Source: VFZS01 sp964353255
GTDB taxonomy: Bacteria > Acidobacteriota > Terriglobia > Bryobacterales > Bryobacteraceae
Length of the DNA: 64,000 nt
Direction of reading: 5' to 3'
NCBI GenBank assembly: GCA_964353255.1
Contig: CAYGVJ010000005.1
Location: 1-64,000 of the forward strand
Position 1 is the first letter of the stretch. Every line of letters starts with the position of its first letter. A model generated the notes under the pieces. The model saw nothing but the letters and a program-made list of their open reading frames with translations. It made no database searches and had not been told where the DNA came from. Positions 53,263 through 60,645 of this stretch are shown in pieces. The position numbers were made by a program, and so were the translations under genes.

Positions 53263-54877
53263 GTTCCATATTCTATTACTGTTGGCAGCCACAGGTGCGC
53301 GGGGGCAGACAGCGGATCTGGTGATAACTGGGGCCCGGATTTACACGCCCCAGAAGGAAGCCTCGGCCATCGCCGTCAAGGATGGCCGCATCCTGGCGGT
53401 GGGGGGTGACGTTTCCGGGTACGTTGGGCGGGCGACGCGGCGCATCGACGCGCGGGGCGCCACGATCATTCCGGGGCTGATCGACAGCCATGTGCACATG
53501 GAGAGCCTGGGGGATTCGCTGGAGTTCCTGGACCTGCGGAACGTGCGCTCAGTGGCCGAGATTGCCGAGCTGGTCCGACGCGAGGCGGCGCGGCTGCCGG
53601 CCGGGGAGTGGATCCGCGGGCGGTCCTGGGACCAGACCCACTGGGGCGGACGCTTTCCCACGGCGCAGGAACTGGCCGCCGCAGCGCCCAACCATCCGGT
53701 GTACCTGACGCGGGTGGACGGTCACGCCGCCTGGGTGAACCCAAAGGCCCTGGAACTGGCGGGGATCGACCGGGCCACTCCCGACCCGCCCGGCGGCAAG
53801 ATCATCCGGGATTCGGCCGGCGCGCCGACCGGAGTTCTGATCGACCGGGCGGAGGGCCTGGTGACACGCAAGATGCCGCCGGCCACCCGCGAGGCGACGG
53901 TGAGGCGGCTCCGCGCGGCCGCGCGGGAATGCGCGCGCCTGGGGCTGACCACGGTGCACGACGCGGGCGTGAGCGCGCAAGAGCTGGCGGCCTACCGCGA
54001 GCTGATCGCGCGGGGCGAGCTGCCGGTGCGGGTCTACGCCATGATCGGAGGCCAGGGCAAACTGTGGCGCGAGTACCTGGCGCGGGGTCCGGAGATCGGC
54101 GACCGGCTGACCGTGCGCAGCGTCAAGCTCATGGCCGATGGCGCGCTGGGCTCGCGCGGAGCGGCGCTCGCCGGACCGTACTCGGATGATCCCGGCAATA
54201 CCGGCCTGCTGATGCTCAAGCGCGAGGACATCGAGCGCGTGGCGCGTGAGTCCGTCAAGGCCGGCTTCCAGGTCAACACGCACGCCATCGGGGACCGCGC
54301 CAACCGCATGGTGCTGGAGGCTTACGGCGCCGCGTTGGGCGGCCGCAACGACCGGCGCTTCCGCATCGAGCACGCGCAGGTGGTGGCGCCAGCGGATTTC
54401 GAGCTGTTCGCGAAGTACTCGGTGATCGCTTCGATGCAAGCCACCCATGCCACCAGCGACATGCGCTGGGCCGAGGCGCGCGTGGGGCCGGAGCGCGTCA
54501 AGGGCGCCTATGCCTGGCGGCGGTTTCTGTCGTTGGGTGTGCCGGTGCCGAACGGCTCCGACTTCCCGGTCGAGGAACCCAATCCGCTGTACGGTTTCTA
54601 TGCCGCCATCACCCGGCAGGACCGCGCCGGGAATCCTCCGGCGGGTTGGTTCCCCGATCAGCGGATGACGCGCGAGGAAGCGTTGAAGAGCTGGACCATG
54701 GTGGGCGCCTACGCTGCGTTTGAAGAAGGCCAGAAAGGGACGCTCGAACCGGGGAAGCTGGCCGATATGGTGCTGCTCTCGGCGGACATCATGCGGATTC
54801 CTCCGGCTGAGATTCTGAAGACCCGCGTGAAGATGACCATCCTGGGCGGGGAGGTCGTGTACCCGGAAGGGAAATGA
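53261..54877 (+). CDS. YtcJ-like amidohydrolase (Amidohydro_3), exported
   Basis: A 538-residue metal-dependent hydrolase. Signal peptide MFHILLLLAATGARG; domain start LVITGARIYTPQKEASAIAV; metal motif GLIDSHVHMESLGD; TTVHDAGVS; VNTHAIGDRANRMV; IEHAQVV; PVPNGSDFPVEEPNP; C-terminal GKLADMVLLSADI. The set is typical of the YtcJ branch, whose substrates are largely unknown. It shares its start site region with the divergent MauE gene. Confidence 0.88.
   Translation: MFHILLLLAATGARGQTADLVITGARIYTPQKEASAIAVKDGRILAVGGDVSGYVGRATRRIDARGATIIPGLIDSHVHMESLGDSLEFLDLRNVRSVAEIAELVRREAARLPAGEWIRGRSWDQTHWGGRFPTAQELAAAAPNHPVYLTRVDGHAAWVNPKALELAGIDRATPDPPGGKIIRDSAGAPTGVLIDRAEGLVTRKMPPATREATVRRLRAAARECARLGLTTVHDAGVSAQELAAYRELIARGELPVRVYAMIGGQGKLWREYLARGPEIGDRLTVRSVKLMADGALGSRGAALAGPYSDDPGNTGLLMLKREDIERVARESVKAGFQVNTHAIGDRANRMVLEAYGAALGGRNDRRFRIEHAQVVAPADFELFAKYSVIASMQATHATSDMRWAEARVGPERVKGAYAWRRFLSLGVPVPNGSDFPVEEPNPLYGFYAAITRQDRAGNPPAGWFPDQRMTREEALKSWTMVGAYAAFEEGQKGTLEPGKLADMVLLSADIMRIPPAEILKTRVKMTILGGEVVYPEGK
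53270..53275 (-). promoter_or_regulatory. -10 TAGAAT, 7 nt before MauE-type ATG
   Basis: TAGAAT, ATGGAAC, ATG 53262 on the minus strand; it lies within codons 4-5 of the amidohydrolase gene. Confidence 0.5.
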
Positions 54878-54941
54878 TCCCGCTGCTGCGGCTGCTGCTG
54901 GGGGCCGGAGGCCGTGAAAGAATCGGGCCAGAGCTTGAGGA

Positions 54942-54961
54942 GACAGGCAAAACTGCCTGTC
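54942..54961. repeat. Hairpin GACAGGCA-AAAC-TGCCTGTC
   Basis: Perfect 8-bp arms in the 254-nt region between the amidohydrolase and the next gene. A weaker pair CCGAC/GTCGG lies between it and the next hairpin. Confidence 0.85.
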
Positions 54962-54994
54962 CGACGCTGCAATCAGAACAGTCGGCCAGCCGTG

Positions 54995-55016
54995 GGACAG
55001 GCGGTTTCGCCTGTCC
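54995..55016. repeat. Hairpin GGACAGGCG-GTTT-CGCCTGTCC
   Basis: Perfect 9-bp arms. Differs from the hairpin at 54942 by a compensated A-T to G-C change and from 60569 by compensated G-C to C-G. Confidence 0.85.
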
Positions 55017-55131
55017 GCCGGTTTTCTCAACGCTTCCCGTCACCAGGTTTCTCCACAGGAACGCAGGATACAATGGGAAGTGAACCGAATTGCCCCGGCG
55101 TGAGCAGGTTAGGGAGGTAGGCGGGCAAGCC

Positions 55132-55533
55132 ATGGTCACGTTGGACGAAGAGAGACTGGCGAGGCTGGCGAACGCCGCTGCCGACACTTTTGCGCAGTTG
55201 GGGCCGGACCAGAAGAACGCACTGGACGCACCTTTGGCCGCCGACTCCGGCTTCGCGTGGAGCGGGCGTGCGCCAGTGGTTCCCGCCAGTCCCCTTACCA
55301 TCGACCGAGATGCCCTTGCCCTCGGAGCCCGGGCGCCGAAGGGCGTTGGACAGGCTGCCGAGTCGAAGGAATTGGGGGCGGAAGAGACCTCCGCGTCGCC
55401 GGCCCCGCCCAGGACCAAGCTGGGGCGTGAGCTTTGGGCCATTCGCCGGGGGATCGTCCAGTCGGGCGTTCCGTTGCTGGACTGGGACCAGATAGAGGCC
55501 GAGGTCGCCGCGCGGCGCCGCAGGCGCGGCTGA
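55132..55533 (+). CDS. Hypothetical protein with antitoxin-like C-terminus
   Basis: A 133-residue protein starting MVTLDEERLARLANAAADTF with a Pro/Ala-rich middle and an ordered end ELWAIRRGIVQSGVPLLDWDQIEAEVAARR. The last segment (LWxIRxxIVxSGxPLLxWxxIExEVAxRR) recurs in small uncharacterised, sometimes antitoxin-like, proteins. The longer in-frame start at 55090 is possible. TACAAT at 55069-55074 is a plausible -10. Confidence 0.5.
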   Translation: MVTLDEERLARLANAAADTFAQLGPDQKNALDAPLAADSGFAWSGRAPVVPASPLTIDRDALALGARAPKGVGQAAESKELGAEETSASPAPPRTKLGRELWAIRRGIVQSGVPLLDWDQIEAEVAARRRRRG

Positions 55534-55689
55534 ACTAGTGACGGCGGAGAGCACCTCCAAACCCATTCACAGAACCAGCCGCGTCAGAGTCCTCACTATA
55601 CAGCAGCCGGCCTAGCGGTCTCCCGCCGACCTGGGCGGGGAGATTGTGTACTCGGAGAACTGAGGTCGGCTCGCCGGATGGCGCGGCCC

Positions 55690-56874
55690 TCACAAGGGGC
55701 CTTCGCTCGGCAGCACGGTGCGGCTCAACAGGAAGTCCATCACCGTTTCGAGCAGGGTGCCGTGCAGGTTGCGCAGCAGGCGGGACTTCAGCGTGAGGTA
55801 GTTCTGGGTGCCGGCGAACAGGTCCTGCATCAAGGAGCTGAAGCGGGGGCTGGAACGCATGAGCTGGATCATGCGCTGGGGCACGCTGCGGAACAGCAGG
55901 CGGCCCAGGAACAGGCGCTTGGCCAGGCCGGCGCCGAAGGCCAGATCGACGATGAAATCGCGCATCAGCAAGGCGCGGTAGGCGCGGGGCTTCTCCGCGG
56001 GCGCCTGGGTTTCCGAGAGCACGACCTGGCTGGCTAGATCGGCCGAGCGGAGCGCGTAGTAAAGGCCCTCTCCGGTCACCGGATCCACCAGCCCGCCCGC
56101 GTCCCCCACCGCCATCCAGCCCTGACCCGCCACCCGGTTGTTCCGCCAAGCCGAAGTCTCCAGCGACGGCAGCAGGTGACCGTAGAACTCGGCGCCCTTC
56201 CAAGAGATGCCGCGCTCCTCCATGAACGCTTCCAAGTGGGCGCGCAAGACCGGGGCGGGGACGCCTTTTCCGCAGATGCCCACCGAGAGATGGCCGCAGC
56301 GGGGGAACACCCAGATGTAGCCCTCCAGCGCGGGCAGGAATTGAATGTCGATGTGCTCCTGCTCGGCCGGGACGTAGTAGCCCAGGGCGTACATCGTGTC
56401 GGAGGGCGTCCACTGCGTCCCCAGGTTGCGTAAGGGGTTTCGCGCGCCGGTGGCGGCGATGCAGAAATCCGTCTCCAGCGTGCCGCCGCTGGTGGTCAGC
56501 CGCCAGCCGTCAGTGGTGCGCGTGGCTTCGTGCACCCGCGCCTTCTCGATGCGCGCACCGGCGCGCTCGGCGCGTTCGAGCATCATGCGGTTCAGGTCGT
56601 AGCGGGAGTAGATGACCAGCGGCTGGCGCAGGGACAGCGTGGCCGCCCCCACGCGCGGGGCCGCCAGCACGGTCTGGGTGACCAAACGTTTCGGAGCATC
56701 GTTGCTCAGCAGGAAGGGATAGCGGCTGTAGGCCTTGTAGGTGACGCCGCCGCCGCAGGGCTTCTCCCAGGCCAGCTTGTCGTCGAGGAGTGTGGTTTCC
56801 AGCCCCGCCGCCGCCAGCCTTTCCGCGGCAAAGGCGCCCGCGGGACCGCCACCCAGGACTGCGATGCGCTTCAT
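55690..56874 (-). CDS. Geranylgeranyl-reductase-family FAD-dependent oxidoreductase
   Basis: A 394-residue flavoprotein: dinucleotide motif AVLGGGPAGAFAAERLA at the N-terminus, PCGGGVTYKAYSRYPFL (substrate-binding Cys motif of GGR enzymes), and the second FAD motif WMAVGDAGGLVDPVTGEGLYYALRSA. Enzymes of this family reduce isoprenoid or fatty-acid-like chains. It overlaps the downstream lipoprotein gene by 4 nt, forming a two-gene operon in which the lipoprotein is promoter-proximal. Confidence 0.87.
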   Translation of the reverse strand: MKRIAVLGGGPAGAFAAERLAAAGLETTLLDDKLAWEKPCGGGVTYKAYSRYPFLLSNDAPKRLVTQTVLAAPRVGAATLSLRQPLVIYSRYDLNRMMLERAERAGARIEKARVHEATRTTDGWRLTTSGGTLETDFCIAATGARNPLRNLGTQWTPSDTMYALGYYVPAEQEHIDIQFLPALEGYIWVFPRCGHLSVGICGKGVPAPVLRAHLEAFMEERGISWKGAEFYGHLLPSLETSAWRNNRVAGQGWMAVGDAGGLVDPVTGEGLYYALRSADLASQVVLSETQAPAEKPRAYRALLMRDFIVDLAFGAGLAKRLFLGRLLFRSVPQRMIQLMRSSPRFSSLMQDLFAGTQNYLTLKSRLLRNLHGTLLETVMDFLLSRTVLPSEGPL

Positions 56875-57272
56875 TTGATCGATCCGGAGGGCTTCCTGCT
56901 GCCGAGCGGCGGATGGTCGGGAGGGAGACTGGATTTCTGCGGGGCTTGAGCGCCGTGCGGCTGGGTACCCGGCAGCGCCTGTCCTTTGCCTTTCACCACC
57001 CAGCGTCCGCCCTTGCGCTCCAGGCTGTAGCGCATCTCCATCCCCGAGGCCGGCCCGCCGCCCTTGGGCCGGAAGGCCACCGTAGCATCCGCTTCATTCT
57101 GGCGGAAGGACACCGAGATCACGCTCACTTCGATAGCCGCCGGGTCCAGATCCGGACGGGAGGAGAGGTAATCGACGACGCCCTGGCGCACCGCCTCCGG
57201 GGTCTGGCTCCCCCGTCCGCAACCGAACAGCAGGACAGCCAGCAGGCAACAGAAGGCGGCGTGGAACTTCAC
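56871..57272 (-). CDS. Small lipoprotein
   Basis: A 133-residue protein with lipobox signal CLLAVLLFGCGRG and a compact domain (VDYLSSRPDLDPAAIEVSVI, YSLERKGGRWVVKGKGQA), ending in a Pro/Lys-rich tail. Start GTG 57272 has TATAAT 6 nt upstream and no ribosome-binding site. Upstream of, and coupled by ATGA to, the FAD reductase. Confidence 0.7.
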   Translation of the reverse strand: MKFHAAFCCLLAVLLFGCGRGSQTPEAVRQGVVDYLSSRPDLDPAAIEVSVISVSFRQNEADATVAFRPKGGGPASGMEMRYSLERKGGRWVVKGKGQALPGTQPHGAQAPQKSSLPPDHPPLGSRKPSGSIK

Positions 57273-57278
57273 ACCCCG

Positions 57279-57284
57279 ATTATA
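57279..57284 (-). promoter_or_regulatory. -10 TATAAT, 6 nt before lipoprotein GTG
   Basis: Perfect TATAAT, CGGGGT, GTG 57272. Divergent from the -10 at 57325-57330, within a 65-nt intergenic region. Confidence 0.55.
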
Positions 57285-57324
57285 AGCCTTCTACCGGCGG
57301 CTGATTCGGAACGGCGTCCGGCTG

Positions 57325-57330
57325 TACACT
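57325..57330 (+). promoter_or_regulatory. -10 TACACT, 7 nt before ATG 57338
   Basis: TACACT, TGATTCG, ATG; leaderless-type spacing for the TPR/ASPIC gene. Confidence 0.5.
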
Positions 57331-57337
57331 TGATTCG

Positions 57338-60300
57338 ATGAAGAAGCTGCATTGGTGCGTGTTTCCCGCGGCGCTGGCCTTGGCAGCAGCGCTGGTCTTC
57401 CAGGCGGCCCAGCCTCCCGGGGCGGTCGAGGAGCGCCTGTGGCGCCACCGCAACTTGGGCAAGGCCTTTTACGAGAATCCCACCACTCATCTCGAGGCCG
57501 TCGAGGAGTTTCGGCGGGCGCTGGAGCTGGCGCCGGGCTCCTTCCGTGAGCGGCTGAACTACGGCCTGGCGCTGCTGCGCGCCGGCAGCGTCAAGGAGGG
57601 AATCGCGGAACTGGAGAAGGCGCAGAAACAGGATCCTTCTTTGCCGCACACTTGGTTCAACCTGGGCATTGCTTACAAGCGGGAGGGCCGCTACCCGGCC
57701 GCCATCGAGCAGTTCGAGCGCATGGTCCGGCTGGCGCCCGACGAGCCGGTCTCGCACTACAATCTGGGCCTGCTCTACAACCTCACCGGCCAGGAGGAGC
57801 GCGCGCCCAAGGAGTTCCGCGTCGCCGCGGGCCTGGATGCGAACTTGGTGGCGCCGCGCTTCCAGATCTACAACGCCCATCGGCTCGGTGGGCGCGAGGC
57901 GGAATCCGCCAGCGCTCTGGCCGAGTTCCAGCGGGTCAAGGAGGCCCAGAAGGCCGCCGACGAGTCGGAGGACATGGAATGGAGCTACTACGCGGAGGTT
58001 TACGAGCCGCGCCAAGCCGAGCCGCTGGGGGAGGATGGGGCGCCGCTCAAGTTCCAGGCTCGCCGATTGAGCGGCGGCGCGGACGCGGCAAGCGCCGGCC
58101 TGCTGGTGCTGGCTGCCGACGGCGACGCGCGCCCCGATCTGCTGGCGTGGTCGCGTCTGGGCGTCTCCCTGTACAAGAGGGGAACCGAGCTGCTCGCGGG
58201 GCAATCCTGGCCCGCGGGCGTGATTTCCGTTGCGGCCGGCGATTACGATAACGACGGCCTCGCGGATCTGTGCCTGGTGACCGAGACCGAGGCGATGCTA
58301 TACCACAACGCCGGTGGCAGATTCGAACGCTTGAAGGCGAACCTCCCTGCCGGGCGCTTCAGGAAGGCGTCCTGGCTGGACTACGACCACGACTACGACC
58401 TGGACCTGTTCCTGCTGGGCGCCACCTCCGCGGTCGTCCGCAATGAAGGCGCCGCCGGTTTTCGCCGCGTCGAGTTCCCGTTCCTCGCCGGAGAGGCGAT
58501 TGACGGCGTCCCGTTCCGCCTGATCGCCCACGGCAAGGGATTCGAGTTCGTGGTGAGCCGCCGGGACGGCAGCGGCGTCCTCTATCGGGACCTGCTCGGG
58601 GGCAAGTACGAGGCGGCGCCGCTGGAGAGCTTGCCCGCTGGGGCGGCCTACTTGCAGGCATTTGATATCGACAACGACGGCTGGCTGGATGTGGCATTCA
58701 GCACGGAGAAGGGTGTGGGGTTCCTGATGAACCGCCAAGGCAGGCTGGAAGCCATGGCTACGCCGGCTGGCGCGGGCGGCTTCGTGTTCGCGGATCTCGC
58801 CAATCGCGGCGCTGGAGAACTGGTGGCGGGCGGAGCGGTCTACCGGAATCGCGGCCTGGGAAAATTCGCTGCGGCGGAAACGCCGGCAGGGCTTCTGCGC
58901 GCGGCAGCCTGGGCTGAGGCGGATTTCGATCAGGACGGCCGCGTGGACCTGGCCGCAGTGACCCCTGACGGGAGCCTGCAACTGCTCCTCAATCAGACCG
59001 CCACCCGCAACCGCTGGTTGCGCGTGGGCCTGAGCGGGGTGAAGAACCTCAAGCTGGGCGCGGGCGCGGAAGTCGAGGTCAAGGCTGGCACGCACTACCA
59101 GAAGAAGACGTACCAGGGTGCGCCGCTGCTGTTCGGTCTGGGGTCTGCGCCAGGGGCGGAGACAGTGCGCATCACCTGGGCCAACGGAATGATCCAGAAC
59201 CAGACCGAGCAGCGCGCCGGGCAGGCCGCCAGCTACAAGGAGGCCCCGCGGCTGTCCGGGTCCTGTCCCATGATCTTTGCCTGGAACGGGCAGGAATTCC
59301 AGTTCATCGCCGACGTGCTAGGGGTGGCGCCGCTGGGGGCCAGCGCGGGCGAGGGCAAGTATTTTCCTGTCGATCACGACGAGTACGTCCAGATTGCCGG
59401 TCGCGCCCTGGCCGCCGTGGACGGCGGCTACGAGATCCGCCTGGTGAACGAGCTGCGCGAGGTTTCCTACGTGGACCAGGTCCGGCTGATGGCGGTGGAT
59501 CATCCGGCCGGCATGGAGGTCTTCACCAACGACAAGTTCAAGGCGCCGCCCTTCCCGGAGTTCCGCCTGTTCGGCGTCGAGCGGCGCATCTATCCGGCGA
59601 CGTCGGTGGACGATCGCGGCCGCGACGTGCTCGGGAAGCTTCTGCGCCGGGACCGCGCCTACCCGGACGAGTTCCGGCGCGACGCCACAGGGGTGGCTGA
59701 GATGCACGCGCTCGAACTGGAATTCCCCGGCGGTGCGGCGCGAGAGGGCCGGGCCCTCCTGGTGCTCCACGGCTGGGTGGATTGGGCTGACGGCAGCACG
59801 TTCCTGGGCGCCGCGCAGGAGGGCCGTGGCGGGCTCGTCCTGCCTTATTTGCAGGTGAAGGACGCCTCCGGGCGGTGGCAGACCGTCATCCCGGACATGG
59901 GCATTCCGGCGGGCATGCCCAAGACTATCGTCGTGGACTTGACCGGCAGGTTCCTGTCGGCGGCGCGGGCGGTGCGCATTGTAACGAACCTGTGCGTCTA
60001 CTGGGACGAGATCTTCCTGAGCGAGCAGACCGCAGCGCCGCACGCGCGCCTGACCGAAGTGGAGGCCGAGCGCTCCGAGCTGCGTTTCCACGGCTTCTCC
60101 GGGCTGATCACCCATCCGGAGCGCAAGCAGCCGGAGACGTTCATCTACAGCGCGGCGACCCCCGCCGCTCCCTGGAACTCAACGCCCGGACTCTACACGC
60201 GCTACGGCGAGGTCGGCGAGTTGCTGCGCGAGCCGGACGACCGCTACGTCATCATGGGCTCGGGCGACGAGCTGCGCTTGCGATTCCGCTCCGCCGCGCT

Positions 60301-60538
60301 GCCCGCGCTCCCCGCCGGCTGGAAGCGGGACTTCCTGCTCAAGGTGGACGGCTGGGAGAAGGACCAGGACCCCAACACGGCGTTCTCCCAGAGCGTCGAA
60401 CCGCTGCCCTTCCACGCCATGAGCGGCTATCCTTATGGGCCGGGCGAACGCTACCCGGGGGATGCCCTCCATCAGGAGTACTTGAGGAAGTACAACACGC
60501 GCCCGGCGCTCCGGCTGCTGGCGGGCCTGCGGCCTTAA
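57338..60538 (+). CDS. TPR, FG-GAP and ASPIC/UnbV-like domain protein, exported
   Basis: A 1066-residue protein. Signal peptide VFPAALALAAALVFQAA; TPR repeats about residues 45-180 (ERLNYGLALLRAGSVKEGIA, TWFNLGIAYKREGRYPAAIE); FG-GAP/VCBS-like segments about 240-530 (AAGDYDNDGLADLCLV, AFDIDNDGWLDVAFS, ADFDQDGRVDLAAV); an ASPIC/UnbV domain (KNLKLGAGAEVEVKAGTHYQ, PGAETVRITWANGMIQNQ); and a large C-terminal beta-rich region. CRTAC-like secreted proteins with this order are abundant in Acidobacteriota; ligand unknown. It converges on the next TonB-dependent receptor. Confidence 0.8.
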   Translation: MKKLHWCVFPAALALAAALVFQAAQPPGAVEERLWRHRNLGKAFYENPTTHLEAVEEFRRALELAPGSFRERLNYGLALLRAGSVKEGIAELEKAQKQDPSLPHTWFNLGIAYKREGRYPAAIEQFERMVRLAPDEPVSHYNLGLLYNLTGQEERAPKEFRVAAGLDANLVAPRFQIYNAHRLGGREAESASALAEFQRVKEAQKAADESEDMEWSYYAEVYEPRQAEPLGEDGAPLKFQARRLSGGADAASAGLLVLAADGDARPDLLAWSRLGVSLYKRGTELLAGQSWPAGVISVAAGDYDNDGLADLCLVTETEAMLYHNAGGRFERLKANLPAGRFRKASWLDYDHDYDLDLFLLGATSAVVRNEGAAGFRRVEFPFLAGEAIDGVPFRLIAHGKGFEFVVSRRDGSGVLYRDLLGGKYEAAPLESLPAGAAYLQAFDIDNDGWLDVAFSTEKGVGFLMNRQGRLEAMATPAGAGGFVFADLANRGAGELVAGGAVYRNRGLGKFAAAETPAGLLRAAAWAEADFDQDGRVDLAAVTPDGSLQLLLNQTATRNRWLRVGLSGVKNLKLGAGAEVEVKAGTHYQKKTYQGAPLLFGLGSAPGAETVRITWANGMIQNQTEQRAGQAASYKEAPRLSGSCPMIFAWNGQEFQFIADVLGVAPLGASAGEGKYFPVDHDEYVQIAGRALAAVDGGYEIRLVNELREVSYVDQVRLMAVDHPAGMEVFTNDKFKAPPFPEFRLFGVERRIYPATSVDDRGRDVLGKLLRRDRAYPDEFRRDATGVAEMHALELEFPGGAAREGRALLVLHGWVDWADGSTFLGAAQEGRGGLVLPYLQVKDASGRWQTVIPDMGIPAGMPKTIVVDLTGRFLSAARAVRIVTNLCVYWDEIFLSEQTAAPHARLTEVEAERSELRFHGFSGLITHPERKQPETFIYSAATPAAPWNSTPGLYTRYGEVGELLREPDDRYVIMGSGDELRLRFRSAALPALPAGWKRDFLLKVDGWEKDQDPNTAFSQSVEPLPFHAMSGYPYGPGERYPGDALHQEYLRKYNTRPALRLLAGLRP

Positions 60539-60554
60539 CACAAACTGGGAAGTC

Positions 60555-60632
60555 TGTGCCACCGGTGGCACAGGCATTCGTGCCTGTGTTCAGCAACCCA
60601 TCCGCTGAGGAGCAGGTTCTGCTCCCCAGCGG
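60555..60632. repeat. Cluster of three hairpins between convergent genes
   Basis: TGTGCCACCGGTGGCACA (60555-60572, perfect 18-bp palindrome) overlaps CACAGGCA-TTCG-TGCCTGTG (60569-60588). A third has 14-bp arms with one mismatch (60602-60615 and 60619-60632, loop GTT). Could terminate both convergent transcripts. Confidence 0.8.
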
Positions 60633-60645
60633 ACAGGAGAATAAC

